Under the pieces are notes generated by a model. It was not told where the DNA came from. It searched no databases and was given only the letters and a program-made list of their open reading frames with translations. Of a DNA stretch of 64,000 bases, positions 1 through 13,105 are shown piece after piece (position 1 is the stretch's first letter; the number at the start of each line of letters is the position of its first letter). This DNA is from Rhipicephalus microplus (taxonomy: Eukaryota; Arthropoda; Arachnida; Ixodida; Ixodidae). The position numbers and the translations under genes are program-made. Where the stretch lies: positions 95,869,239 through 95,933,238 of the forward strand of contig NC_134705.1 of NCBI RefSeq assembly GCF_043290135.1, written 5' to 3'.

Positions 1-499
1 TGAGAAACGTGTTGACTGATTTGGTACGTTACAAAGTTGAATAATGAAGAACATTTAATAAAAGTCACATGGCTCCTTATGCATTCGCCTAAGATGCCTC
101 CCGGGCGAAAGCAATCTTCTACTTCTTCTCTTCTCTGTTTGTTTCCTTGCACTCATGGCTTACACCCACTCAGTGGAATTGGCCAAAAAAGCCTAATACA
201 CATTGTGGTGAGCATTAAAACTATGTGTAAGAATGAATTTGTATTATATTATAACTAATGTAAGGAAAACCACAGAAAAAGAGAGAAAAAGGCGGAAAAC
301 TACAAAAGTCAATTTGAAAGATTTTGAGATTGCATTTGAAAGATTTTGAAAATAGTTTGCAGGAGCGCTTCCTATTGTACAGTACACTGATAGCCACGAA
401 CCTGGGGAGTCCCAGACACATTCGCGGTGCTTCTCGCTCCAACACAACTAGAGGTTTTGTTTTATAAGCAGGGCCATTCGAGAATAGTATGCATCCGAA

Positions 500-1640
500 T
501 TACATGATTTGGCGCATGTTCATCTTGTACAACATTATTAAGGTGTGCCTCCATGACCAGCATTTACGGTTACACAGCTTGTGCAGCAAACCTGAGGCCC
601 GTTGTGCCTTGGCAGTTATATACTCTATGTGTGGGCTCCAGTTAAGCTTTTTATTATAAATGATTCCCAGATATTTTATAGAGTCTACTTGCTGAATGGG
701 TTCCTGTTTATATAGAATTGCAGTGGAAATTGAGTCTGCATGCAAGCAAACACCAAGAGCGCGCTTTTGCTGACATGTAGCGACAATGCAATCAACTACA
801 ACCAAATTTCTAACATATAAATGTATCTTTGCAAGTTAAGTTGAAGTGAGTAAATATCACAGTCAGCAGCGAAGAATGCGATATCATCAGCATAAATCTA
901 GACAGTAACTTTCTGTTCTGTTGGAATCGTGCTCAATAGGGCAATAAATAATACTGGATATAAGACTGATCGTTGGGGAACTCCGCGTGTTTGTATGAAT
1001 TTAGATGAGGAACATTTATCCTCGACGCAGTAGAATTCTCTTGATAAAAGAAATTCTTTACACCTCCTCAACAAAATATTGTGAAAATTAATCTCTTTAG
1101 CCTATTCAACAAAATGAAGTGCTACACACTGTCATACCATTTGGCTGTGTCAAGAGTTACTAGAGCAGCGTATTGTTTTCTTTTTCAAGCAAGTTGAATG
1201 CAGCTCTCAGAATCCGCATGGGCACACTACATAAAGAAATCACTACGAAAACCATTTGGTTTGAATTTTATGCTAAGTTGTCTGCCATCCAGATACCTAA
1301 CCTGCCGTGCAGGATCCTCTCTATTAGTTTGACCACGTTAGATGTTAGAGAGATGGGCCTCATATTATCGACGGCGAATCCTACTCCTGGCATGTTTAAT
1401 ATAGGAATGACCTTTGCTATCCTCCAATCCTCCGACACCCATGAGTTTTTTAAGGAGTGGTTTATAACATCGGTGACGTCGCTGGGCTATAAATTCAACA
1501 GATTTATAATCATGGGAACTGTGATTCCATCTGGGCGAGGAGCCGCAGAAAGTAAATGGCTAATTATGTCGTATACTTCAGTCTGTGTCACTTCGTCAAA
1601 GTCAGTCATTGTCGTCGACTTCTAATAACGCGTTCGATGC
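500..1640 (-). pseudogene. Decayed non-LTR retrotransposon (LINE) reverse transcriptase
   Basis: Read on the minus strand, this stretch carries reverse-transcriptase landmarks in order. An APRPDGIT-like motif lies near 1540, MRPISLTSNVVKLIERIL near 1310-1370, a VPQRSVLYPVLF block near 950-1000, the catalytic YADD at 883-894, and a SIKYLGIIYNKKLNW thumb motif near 620-680. These are typical of Jockey/CR1-type LINEs, whose RT copies RNA at a nicked genomic target. The frame is broken by several stops, for example a TAG just before the YADD block and a TAA near 1270, and by frame changes, so no protein can be made. No endonuclease domain was recognised, so the copy is probably truncated. The RT identity is firm; the exact clade is inference. 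Confidence 0.88.
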
Positions 1641-2344
1641 TCTAACCACTGAGCTGTATCACGGCATTGTCGTAGACTTGTGCCACTTGTTCGGCACGAC
1701 TGCGGTGAATCTGCTTTTGAGACCTTCACCGATTGTGTTTAGGATGTGGTCATTTCTTGCGCCGACATATTATCATAAGCTGCAGTTACTGCTGACGGCT
1801 AGATTTTCCGAGCTCTCATATATTGGAATAGTGCTTTCATATGTTTAGGCTTCAACAAGTATTCATAATGCAGTCTGTCATATTGTTCTTTAGCTTGAGC
1901 TGAACAAGCGAACAGTAATTCAAGCGAACAGTAGTTCGCTTAAAGCCCCTACCCTCCCCCCCCCCCCCCCTCGGAGAGCTTTCAGCACCTACGCAGTTTT
2001 GCACTGACTTCAAGATAGGAGGCATCGCGTTCTTCCTGCACGTCCCCTGGTCTTGCCCTGCCTCCATAACTGGTCCGCTTTTGACCATGCGACGGCGTCA
2101 CGTGATAACGTCATCACATGACGTCATGTGAAGAAGTGCTCATATAGTGACGTCACCACGCTATGATAGCGATCTTTTGCCTCATTGGTGTTGACGCCAA
2201 CCTTCGAGTTTGAGAAGGCTTGCAAGGCTTTCGCCTTCAAAATCAAACCAGTCGCAAAGGTAGCTGGGAAAGTTCATAAGTGTGTGAAAGAGCAAGTATA
2301 CTGCAAATACGAATATAGAAAAAACATTGGCCCAAATCTACACG
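1641..2344. other. Unassigned DNA with poly-C run and CRE-like palindrome
   Basis: No gene is recognisable. The stretch holds a poly-C run at about 1955-1970. A perfect 18-bp palindrome at 2114-2131 is centred on a TGACGTCA-type (CRE) core, with further TGACGTCA-like sites nearby (2150-2160). Nothing ties these sites to a promoter. Confidence 0.4.
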
Positions 2345-3010
2345 TTGCACTGTAAATGTCATCGAAAGCTGACAGTCTTGCGTCTAGAGAGAGTGAACAA
2401 AATGTTTATTTGATGTTCTGCGCAAGAAAATTTGTGTATGGTATTCTGAAGGCGCTGCGTTAGAGTGCCTCGACCGTGTAGCGGAGGCGAACAAGCGCAT
2501 CTAGGCACGTTAGACACGAGCGCCATCTGACAGTTATCTTCGAAAACGAAGGCGTGCGCGACCGCGGAAGAAGATGCGCGCCAGTCTCGGAGAGGATAGG
2601 GTGTAGAATGTAAGGCGACGGGCAGGTGGCACAACCGTGTCGTCGTAGCAAAGCGTTGGAAACACCTTCTTGAGCATCGCGTTGCACTGTCAGTGCAGCG
2701 CGATAAACGCTACAGTCCTTAGAGTTACTTGTGTGTGCCTCTTCTAGTATAAAGGCAGACATACAAAACATAGACGTGTTGTTTTATTGATTTGTGGGGT
2801 TTAACATCCAAAAAACCACTATTTGATTGTGAGAGACGCCGTAGTGGAGGGCTCCGGAAATTTTGACCACCTGGGGTTCTTTAACGTGCACCCAAATCTG
2901 AGTACATGGGCCTACAACATTTCCGCCTCCATCGAGACGTGTTGTCATGGGGCCTCAGATATGCGCAATATTTGCTTTTTTAATTGACAATCGCACAACT
3001 ATGAATACTA
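2345..3010 (+). repeat. Dispersed repeat family R, copy 1, split by a SINE
   Basis: This block aligns by eye with 41345-41735 (same strand) and 47805-48340 (opposite strand). Shared landmarks in order are a GTC(A/G)TCGAAAG...GTCTT segment, TTTATTTGATGTTCTGCG or a close variant, a GAGCGCCATCT segment, GGAAACAC, and a distal GCGCAATATTTG/AATTGACAATC segment. No protein, tRNA promoter or obvious terminal inverted repeat was seen. In this copy a SINE lies at 2782-2934 between the GGAAACAC part and the distal part. The family is not one I recognise by name. Confidence 0.6.
2782..2934 (-). mobile_element. 5'-truncated tRNA-derived SINE with 10-bp TSD
   Basis: The body matches the window's common tick SINE in antisense (GTGGGGTTTAACAT..., the GGAGGGCTCCGG block, the CCTGGGGTTCTTTAACGTGC block). 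The tRNA-like head is missing, so the copy is 5' truncated. It is flanked by the exact direct repeat AGACGTGTTG at 2772-2781 and 2935-2944, the mark of target-primed insertion. The host sequence is family R copy 1, so the SINE is the younger of the two. Confidence 0.85.
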
Positions 3011-3972
3011 AACCTTGAGAAATATTGGTGGGCGCTGCGGATGGGGTTGGCCCTTTGATGCCGTTTGAGGTATCGTTAGGGCAGACAGACACATGTACAG
3101 ACAGACAGACCAAAATTGTTCCGTCGAAGGTCCCTACTGAAAGACTATCGTCTTTGAAATGACCATGAAAGTTTCACTAAATTGTTTGATAAGTATAACG
3201 TTTATCAAACTATTGAGATAGGGTTTAAACCGCTGTATCATAGAAAGAAAAGTAACGCTCCTGATGATTTCGTACATTCTGAAAGGGAAAGTGCCGAACT
3301 TACTGGTGGAAAAGGTTCACGACCTCTTCCGTCATTAGTGTTAAAGCCAGATGAAGTGTCATGGCTTCAATTTATTTTATTTTTTATTAACAGTGACCTG
3401 CAATCCGACATACCTCGGCACTTGTAGATGTGAATGGTGACATACATGGGCGCTCTGGTTGCTGAATAGTTACCTCTGAATGACGTTTTCGGTTTAACCA
3501 CTGTGCCTCTTCCAGTATATACATTGGTCAATTCCATCGGCATGCTCTCCCCTCGTCAATAGGACAATTTGGTCTCACCGAGGGATCTACATCGATTAAC
3601 GAAACCCTGACCATACAACACGAAGGCACACCAAAAATAAAATGTCATAGGATCAAAATTTGGGCTGTCCTGTAAACTAGCATATTTATAACAGCGCGAA
3701 ACGAGCAATGCAGAGAAAAACAAAAGGTACACGAAAGAGCACTGAGTCGCAACTGAAAGTTTTAATCGAAGAAATTAACGAAGATGAGAGTAAAACATAT
3801 CAAGACTGTGAAGAAGTACTAAATAGTTGACCGGTAATATTGCATATCACTTACTGGAACATGCACTTAGCGAATAAGCAATCTCCTAGTCTGTTACGTA
3901 CAACCACGCTTATGCATGCATCTTCCCTGTATTGACATCTATCCCCTCTGTATCTATAGTTGTCTGCCATAT
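3011..3972. other. No recognisable gene
   Basis: Only short, unconvincing frames are present. A GACAGACAGACA-type low-complexity patch lies at about 3083-3110. Nothing else is supported. Confidence 0.4.
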
Positions 3973-3976
3973 ATTT

Positions 3977-4015
<39 letters not shown>

Positions 4016-4017
4016 TC
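3973..4017. repeat. (TTTA)n microsatellite
   Basis: About ten uninterrupted TTTA units. Confidence 0.95.
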
Positions 4018-4935
4018 ATAATATTGTTGGTCTAGATCTCAGAAGTCAGGCAGGAGTGAGTTACAAGTTGGCGCAAAAAATAAATACGCCAAACACATGC
4101 AGGGAACTCTGTATCATGACTTTATCTCCTTATCAGCCAATATGGATGAGCAACCACACGTGTGACAGTGCATACTACGCAAGGTTCGATGCATTATGAT
4201 TCCTCAGAGGCCGACCGACGTACAACATCCACACACACATAGGCGTTGAGCGCCTTCACGTCGAAATCGGTGATACGCCTGGTGATACGCCTGCATCTGT
4301 ACGGATGTTCATATGTCGCATTGGTTTCACCACGCCCCCACACACCTGTCAATGTCACCATTACTTGGCTTCCGAGCACGTCGCCTACCTGATCTGGTAC
4401 ATTTGCTCATGTTTTCGTGACTCTTTCATTCGGACTCACGGCATTTCTGACTCGTGTATTCGTGCGTGTTCATCGAATCAACGAAAGCGTGCATTTGTCA
4501 TTTCGATGTCGTATACGCTGACAGTCGCTGGGACGCGCATCGTGCGCCTTGTCACACGCGTGACACGCCTGCCTGCAACGATGCACGCATGCGTGCGTTC
4601 AGGTCTAGGAGGCTGTTCAGAACGAGGTTAAGGCGTTTTCATTGCCGGAATTGCCATACGTGAGGCGCATTTCGCGCGGCCGCCAAATGCGTATGTGCTA
4701 TACAGACATATATAAGGCGTGCTCAGGGCAGCTTTCCAGGTGGTCAAGTTAGTTCCACCTAAATGGTTTGCTTCTTCTGTGGAAATAACCTCCCTCGATA
4801 AATTCTTGAGAACCCGTATCATATCAGCTTTACACACCTCTTGTTTGTCTATTTGTTTAATAGCTCGATTCTTCCTTTCCTATGTCGCTAAGACGCTTTC
4901 TGAAGTTGTCAGCACTTGAACAAGGACCACAGTAG
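4018..4935. other. No recognisable gene
   Basis: The sequence is mixed and fairly CpG-rich between about 4200 and 4700. Several overlapping short frames occur on both strands, none with recognisable motifs, splice context or codon bias. Confidence 0.4.
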
Positions 4936-5332
<397 letters not shown>

Positions 5333-6131
5333 GTGACATTCCACAAAACTAACTTCAACCGTGTCCGTGTCGTCAGTTCTTCCTGCCGTGGGACAATATT
5401 TTCGTCACGTTAAGACGTACGTTTCGACGCGTTTTGCATCTCGCCATGATACTCGTGACACGTATACACGAGCTTCCTCTGGAAGCACTAATGGTATCTG
5501 TATTTATTGGTGGTTATTATATACGTCGGCTCACGAGCAACACCACCCACGCGTTATTCCTGATGTCCATGGTCATACGCAGCCGATTCAGGGCTTGCAC
5601 GCTGGTGGGCGACATTGCTATATAATGTACACAATCGCTGCGACCATGCAGCAGGATATCGAGAATATAAAGAGGCACTGGCACGTGTTTCTGACTACTC
5701 ATTTTTGGTGCTAAGTAAAGATGAGCGCCCTCAAGACCGGAAAAAGAAGAATTGTAATGCGTAACATAGCTTTAAATATTTTAATACTGCATAACTTGAT
5801 ATGACCACTTTGTAGCCAGTTCCGGGTTTGTATAAACCCAAAGCTGGCTATACTGAATCATAGCGTCGCAATGCACAGTGTAATAACGTGGTAGCAGCAC
5901 ATTGCCGCGTTTTGAAACCCTCCCTTCGTCTTGAGCAGTCGTCTGCAACGCTTCGGCATCGGCCCCAACAACGTGTATCAGCATTACAGGGAGAATCTAT
6001 AGTGAGCGTGAAAGTGCTGCAATGTCTGTTCCCACGTGCGTGTTAACCTTCTGGTCGCGATGTCACGATACAGTATACAGCTTTACAAATGAAACCACGC
6101 TGGTTGACTGAACAATGTTGGTGGTGGGTGG
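5333..6131. other. No recognisable gene
   Basis: Short frames only, with no protein motif, tRNA-like head or repeat shared with the rest of the window that I could detect. Confidence 0.4.
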
Positions 6132-6360
<229 letters not shown>

Positions 6361-8374
6361 ATCTGCCTACCTGTGCTTACAAACATAGAATGGGTCTATA
6401 ACGGTCGACCCTGACTCAAAACATTAGTGTTCTCTATTTCCGTAGTCGCGCCTTCGTGTGATTCAGACGCAGCGGCAAGGGTGGGGCATGCAAAAACATG
6501 TTCTTTCTCGGCACGCGACGATGACGACCTCGCGACCGCGTGCCTAATTAGCATGAATTGACACACGCTCGCGAGTGCAAGGTCACACGATCCGCACGTC
6601 GCGTGTAAAGCACACGAGTCATGCATGAGTGGTTTCGGCACGAGGTTGTCTAGACACATGTGGGCGACTAGGAGATGAAACAATCAAGCGTCGGGTAATG
6701 TGGGCATCACCCAGACCGGAATAATAGTAACGAACTAACGGACAGTGACAGAAAAGTCGGAAGTTTCTTTTCGAGGAATGTACGCGCGCCATATGCGATA
6801 GATATAACCGGCCAACACAGAAAATATGGTTCCAAATTTGTATCCAGTAACTGTCTTTCTGGTAAGAGGACGCCTACTTTATTGTGAAGGGTATAAAGAG
6901 AAAGACGCAAGAAATTAGACGTATAAAGAGGTTAACCAGGTCAAATATCCGGTTCGTTACTCTACATCGGTGAGTGGTAGGCTAGACTGAAGAAAACAGA
7001 AGGAGCGAATAGGAAAAGAATTCTTGTTTGCGGTTGGTAAAAAAAAAAAAAAGAAATCACGACGTGCTGGTTAGCGCAGTGCGACATGTCACTTAACATC
7101 GTTATGGTTCCATTCGAGCCACTACCAATGATTCGATTCCGTCCAGTGCGGTGTTTGTTAGCGCATGAGAAGTACGCTAGACGTATACAAACAACTCACG
7201 GCAGTGTACTTAGGAGACAGAAAAGTGACTGCAGTGAAGTATACAGCTGACTATACACCAGGGGTACATTTGTGTGTCCGACACAATAGCATGCTGAACC
7301 ACTAATGAACCGGACATTGTTCATCTGAATAGGCTCACAAACTTTCGAAAGGTAACGCCATGCTACCTGATGGAGCAAGGTCGCCATAGCCGCAGCCAGG
7401 TTTCTTCTTTTATTTTCGAAGCGCCATAGACGTCATCGTGAAAGATGACGTCTATTTAGTGAGGCAATATCTCTCGAGACGAAGCATCGAATTCGTCGAG
7501 ATTTCTGAACGCAGTCTAAACTGTGGGAAGCCTCACTAAAACGTGCAGGCTTTCCCAACCGGCTATTGGAACGTTCCTGCGCACCGCTCCGAACCTTATA
7601 ATCGTCAGCTTTGCAGCGCCGCAATAGCAGGGCTTCACCGCAGCATCAAAAACACGCGGGGCGAAGCCCGCTTTACAATATGCCCGGCTTCCACACAGTG
7701 TTTTGTTATCCGAGACGCAATTTCGTCGACCATCTGCTTTGGAATAGTCGATATTAAAACGATGAAACCTCTATTCTGCGTTCAGTTTTCTTGCTACTAG
7801 ACAAATGATGGGACATAAGTCTCAGTACGCCATGCGGTTTAACTCTTCAGTTCAAGGTGTTGCGTCGTATAAGCGGCCATCTTTCGAAGCTTTTGAAGAA
7901 CAGCACATGCTATCGACGAAATGAGCTTCGAGTGGTCGAAGGAGAGAGTCTGGTTTGCATAATATTTTCACGATGTTTGCTGGGTTTCTGTCGGGCTGTT
8001 ACATAATGCCGCCATTTTTACCGCAGGCCACGCGAGGAATTGTGTGGCATCGATTTACTTTCCCTACAGCGCACGGCCCCACCATAAAGCTGAGACTCAA
8101 GCTGAGGTCTTCGTTCGAATGTATATGAGGAAGATACACAGGAGAAGGCTCGAATGCATTTTTATTATTGAGTTCGCTATAATAAGACTTCACTTTGTCT
8201 GGCCACTTTTACTGGGTTTCGCTATAATGAAAATTCACTTTGGCTGGCCACTCTTATTGAGTTCGCTATAATTCGCCATGTCTGACTGCTCTTTGTATTA
8301 TACATCTCTTCATTTCCCCGTAAAGAAAAAAACAACAGTGTTTTTTTAGAAATAGCCTAATCCCGCAAAAATTC
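6361..8374. other. Long stretch without a recognisable gene
   Basis: No supported coding region. A short hairpin lies at 7427-7454 (arms TAGACGTCATC and GATGACGTCTA). A weak tRNA-like patch near 7060-7140 may be an old SINE head. A short direct repeat around 8160-8270 (TTCGCTATAAT... TGGCCACT) occurs two to three times. Confidence 0.4.
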
Positions 8375-8515
8375 GCATGTTTCATAGTTTCCAATGGACG
8401 TGCGGACGGTCGCACAGACAGACGCATGAACGAACGGAAGCAAGAACGAATGGACGGACGGATGCTTCGCCCCACTCTCCGTGGTTATGCAGTCATTTTT
8501 TTCTTCATTGCGAGC
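8375..8515 (-). repeat. Partial copy of family Z (minisatellite end)
   Basis: The antisense strand carries the CGTCCGT/CATGCGT-type minisatellite and the adjoining GCTTCGCCCCACTCTCC flank also found at 13500-13740, 50380-50560 and 54620-54840. The hairpin half of the family is absent, so this is a fragment. Confidence 0.6.
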
Positions 8516-9148
8516 CACGGCACTGCTTGAGACTTGTTGGCAAACTTGCCTTAGGCAGGCTTGTTGTTGGGAAAGCAATCGCGTTAATACGACTTATAAA
8601 GCGTTTCATAACAGCGGGAGAGCAAACAGTCGTCGCACAATGGGAATAGCGTAACGAGTGGGTCCTCCAATGCACCAACCCATTACAAAAGCTTGTTCTT
8701 CTTCAGCTAATAACTGTGGCGCATACCCACTTCAGGCATAATTCCTTATCGTCGTCAGCCACTGCCAGAAAAATTGGCACAAAATTCCCTGCAAGTGTTT
8801 AGCGGATACCACGCTTCTAAGAATAATGACGAAAAGTAGCATAGCGAATGCCGGTCTACTACTCTACAATTTTTATTATTAATGCCGTAGTGGGCATCAA
8901 GCAAGTGTGCTTGCAGCAGCTATCCAATGAGCGCACAAAAGGCTCTGAAAGACCACTCTTTTAGTTTTCGCCGTGACGGCGTTGTGCCTTCCGCGCAGGA
9001 CTGGAGTTTTTTCATGGAATGCGCTGTGTGCGTTTCTTTGTCTTTCTTCTTTTTTCGCAGGTAAATCTATCGTAAACATGAACCAGCTCACCCAAGCAGC
9101 AGTTTCGGCAAAGAAGAGCTTCCGAAAGTGGGCAAAATAAAGCTGAGA
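8516..9148. other. No recognisable gene
   Basis: Mixed sequence with short frames only. Nothing supported. Confidence 0.4.
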
Positions 9149-9403
9149 CTTGATTGATTGATTGATTGATTGATTGATATGTGGGGTTTAACGTCCCAAA
9201 ACCACCATATGATTATGAGAGACGCCGTAGTGGAGGGCTCCGGAAATTTTGACCACCTGGGGTTCTTTAACGTGCACCCAAATTTGAGCACACGGGCCTA
9301 CAACATTTCCGCCTCCATCGGTAATGCAGCCGCCGCAGCCGGGATACCAACCCGCGACCTGCGGGTCAGCAGCCGAGTACCTTAGCCACTAGACCACCGC
9401 ACG
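9149..9403 (-). mobile_element. Near full-length tRNA-derived SINE (Ruka-like)
   Basis: On the minus strand a tRNA-like head (GTCTAGTGGCTAAGGTACTC, A-box region, followed by the B-box region) leads into the conserved body, ending in AACCCCAC and a (TCAA)n tail seen here as (TTGA)n. No exact target-site duplication was obvious. It cannot move on its own; mobilisation by a LINE is inferred from the family type. Confidence 0.9.
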
Positions 9404-10244
9404 AACATTCACGCTATGCGCGTAATATCAATCCCAAAGTTAAATATACTTGCCCGAAATCTCTAATCTACTAGACATCATCAGCACCATCATCATTGGA
9501 GCTTTAGAGCTCACGTAATTGTAACTCAGGCGACATTTTAGGGCCAGTGAGTTTGTTTATTTGATCATATGATTATGAAACATAGCTTAACGCTTTGGAA
9601 TGGCTCGGCAGCTTTGAACAATTCACTTGACGTGACACTCGGTTCGCTTCTACACGCTAATCCTGCGTGATATTACATCTGATAACGGGACCACGTGACT
9701 GCCATGACGACTGTATAAGGCCTTTTTACACAGTGGTTTCAAGTAGTGGCGTGGCTCGGTCATAGATTACCTCAATGCCACGTGGGATACCCGAGTTCGA
9801 TTTCAGCTGTTCCGTGTTTCTTATTGAGCGGTATTTATTCAAGACATTCGAGGTTTTATACTGTAAGGCCCCTTTTAGAGCACAGTGTCTGGTGGGGCCC
9901 ATAAAGCGATCGCCCAAATAAACACCACTTGTATGAATGATTACTTAAACTAATGCAAAAAGCACTGGGATAAATTTAGAAATGAGCCCGATGACAGCGA
10001 GATGTCGTCGTTGCTTATTTGGCGGCGAACGACCATCTCCAATTGGAGCGGATCTCCAGAAATGCATCAGAGCCGATTCTAACCATGTAATCAGCACCGG
10101 GGGTCTCATGCCGCCTAGTACTCACGAGGTGATGTGCCTCCCCGAGTTGGTTAAGCATCTTATACTGCCCTTCAGCACCACCACAAAGTTCGCTCGTACC
10201 TATTTTAACTTATGTGCCGTGTGAGGGGAGTATACACATAAAGA
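9404..10244. other. No recognisable gene
   Basis: Nothing beyond short frames. A short CATCATCA-like patch lies near 9478-9496. Confidence 0.4.
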
Positions 10245-10395
10245 ATCCAGTGCGAGATCCTGTACTCGATTCCTGTGCTTTTGAAAAATTCGATGGACGC
10301 CCACCGGTATTTGAAATCGAACCCGGTACGTCTCTCGTTGGAAGCAGATGCTCAACCGCTTTGCTACAGCTATTGTAATCATGTGGTAAGGTGAA
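10245..10395 (-). mobile_element. Divergent tRNA-derived SINE of a second type
   Basis: The minus strand shows a tRNA-like head: AGCAAAGCGGTTGAGCATC (A-box-like), then GGGTTCGATTTC (B-box). The body does not match the common SINE of this window. Its boundaries are approximate. Confidence 0.5.
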
Positions 10396-10659
10396 CTGTT
10401 ATGGGACTGTAATCTAAGACGCAGCTCGTGACCCATGCATGTTTTAGGCTGCCTGTCCTCTTTCGAGTGAATTATACAGCGAAATTTAAGCGCAGAGGGA
10501 CTTCATGCCGTCTAACGTGCTGCAAAGCTTTCTCGCACCACGATATGCGTCATGTGGTCAATATTAATGGCGACCGGGCCTGGCTCGGATGAAACTGATG
10601 ATAGTGAAGAGTTTCTCTACGTAGGCTGCCAATGGAAGCCAATCGCTGTTGATCAATTT

Positions 10660-11462
10660 AATTATGTTCGGACTTCATCACGATCACCAGTATTAGTTAC
10701 CTTTGAGGTATTGTGTAATACCCCTGAGTTACTCTTCATGATGACTAACTCAGGGGACGAATTACAGGTCATGATTAATGAACTGGACATGGAAAACAGA
10801 AGAGTGTAGCTCTGAACATCGATATGCACAAAACTAAAGTAATATGGAACAGTGTCGGCAGAAAACAGCACTTTGCGATAAAGGGAGAGACGCTGAAAAT
10901 TGCAAAGGAATATGTCTACTTAGTACTTTGTAACGGTGGAGCCAACCGAACCATAAGAGTGAAATAACCAGAAAACGATGGCCTGGATCACATTCGGCAC
11001 GCATTTTAAAATCATGAATAGTAATCTGCCGCTTACCTTTATATATAGAAGCTGCATCTTGCCCGTACTTACCTACGAAGTAGAAATATGAAAGCCTACA
11101 AAAACGGTTCAGCTTAAATTGAGGACGACGCAGCGAGAGATGGAAAGGAAAACGACAGTTGTGAAGAATGGGTCAGGGAACAAACCAGCGCTAAGGATGT
11201 CATATTTCAAACCTAGAAGAAGAAATGGACAAGGGTCAGGCACGTATAACACGTAGACCGGGTAACCACTGGTCATTTATGGTAACTGATTGGATTCCCA
11301 GAAAAGGCAAGCGGGCTAAGGGTAGACAGAACGTTAGGTAGGCAGATGCTATAGGAAAGTTGCTGGTATAAAGTTGCAGCAGCAAGCACAGGACCGCGTT
11401 GACTGGCGGATCATGGGAGAGGCACTTGCCCTGCAGTGGGCCTAGTCAAGCTGATGATGATG
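10660..11462 (+). pseudogene. LINE reverse-transcriptase 3' remnant (frameshifted)
   Basis: The translation contains DELQVMINELDMENRRV and, after a frame change near 10805, LNIDMHKTKVIWNS, matching the region just after the catalytic motif of a LINE reverse transcriptase. Further on, degraded pieces read QREMERKT, KPRRRNGQGSG and finally DRVDWRIMGEALALQWA, the usual C-terminal end of this LINE group in arthropods. It ends at a TGATGATGATG-like tail. Several stops and shifts make it non-functional. A second copy of just the 3' end lies at 24390-24490. Confidence 0.85.
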
Positions 11463-12120
11463 TTGTAAATAGTTACACGCATGCATTAATACGTTTCGCG
11501 CTTGCTATAGGCGCCTATGATGTGTAGTGTGCGTACATTATATCATTTCTATTTCCGACTGCCGTACGAGCCAGCAACGACGAGGAAGGTGAGGCTATTC
11601 ATCCGCTCACCTCCCTCCTACATACACCTTCACCTCTCCCATAGCTTGTCGCCCACAAGGGTGCCTGGCAGTCACCTCTCCTCTCTTCCGGGCCACATAC
11701 TTTCGCAGCCCCAATTAGCGGCTGATAACGTCGTGGTTTTTGTTCTGTACATGCAGTATGATGGTGCATGCTTAAAACTTGCACAACTTTCCTCAAACCT
11801 GGAAGCTTGCACAAGCAAACGTTAAACTTTCGATCGCATCACGTCAATGTCAGGCTTATTTTGTGTGCCTCACTCCCAATGCACGGCAAATTGTCGCAGC
11901 CTCACTTCAACAACACTTGCGCAGGTATGCTGCCAAGCGCTTAAGTATTCAATAAAGAGCCAACGTGTGGCACGTGCCTTGACCACTTTTGCTTCGTAAG
12001 TTCTAACTTAACTTCTTTAAATAGTACATATGTAATGTTTATAAAATTAAATAGGCAGCACTGAAACCACTACTAACGTTTCACGAAGATTAGCGTATAT
12101 TTGAAAAGTATTTCCGAGAC
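11463..12120. other. No recognisable gene
   Basis: A 102-codon frame at 11517-11825 has no motif I recognise and no splice context. Nothing else is seen. Confidence 0.35.
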
Positions 12121-12210
12121 CTGGCGTAGGTCTGTGGTAAAATGCTCCATTGGTACCTAGAATGCTTGGTTTCGATTCAAGCTATGACTCGTCGGGTCGA
12201 CGCTACTGAC
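12121..12210 (+). mobile_element. tRNA-like SINE head, degenerate
   Basis: A GTCTGTGGTAAAATGC segment followed about 30 bp later by GGTTTCGATTC resembles an A-box/B-box pair. It may be the 5' head of the GATA-tailed repeat that follows, but that link is inference. Confidence 0.4.
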
Positions 12211-12429
12211 GTCAGATATTTCTTAACACTCGCGCGTTAAAATTGCTTACGGCTGTTTTCATCGTTCCTGAGGAGATACCAAGTGTCAATCACCTGTGGC
12301 ACATACCCACATACTAGCGCCACATACTCGCCCGTGGGTATGTGACACTGTCTGGCGGGAAGTGTTTTACGACGTACTTGACGGGATTGTGACATTTTTC
12401 TTGTCTTGACAAGCGCGTCGTATTTGTCG

Positions 12430-12660
<231 letters not shown>

Positions 12661-12687
12661 AGTTGTTAACGATTCAGAGTACTAGGC

Positions 12688-13105
12688 ACGTGCGTTTAGA
12701 AAAAGTGGTTTACGATTAAAAGCACTTAGTGCTCTACTATGGGAGAGCATGAAGCCAGGCTATCCACAACAACTTCGTATCTAATTGCTTTCTGAGTCGA
12801 TTGGACGAAGCGTAAGCCTCACCGTACCAGCATCGCTAACATCCACTAGAGAGCCTTGATATGCGCGCGTCTCTAAATGGAGACCCATGCACATGAAGGC
12901 TCCCTAACGTCCACGGCACGACAGCGACCTTCGGAGTCTGTGTATTTAGAAGAAGTGGTGAACGATTAACAGTACTTGGTACTGTACTATGGGAGAGCTA
13001 AGAGAAGCTTTAATAGCTCACCGCCTTCGGAGTCTGTGTTTAGAAAAAAATTTAACGATTTCGAGTACTTCGTACTCAACTATGGGAGAGCACTGAGCCG
13101 TCCCA
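12688..13105 (+). repeat. Family W: three tandemly spaced short repeats
   Basis: Three copies (about 12688-12760, 12940-13000 and 13037-13105) share TTTAGAAAAAG...ACGATT, an AGTACTTNGTACT palindrome and CTACTATGGGAGAGC. More copies lie at 44115-44195, 53751-53825, 53841-53920 and 54405-54485 (all minus) and 56190-56260 (plus). The units are about 65-80 bp. No coding potential; identity unknown. Confidence 0.65.
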
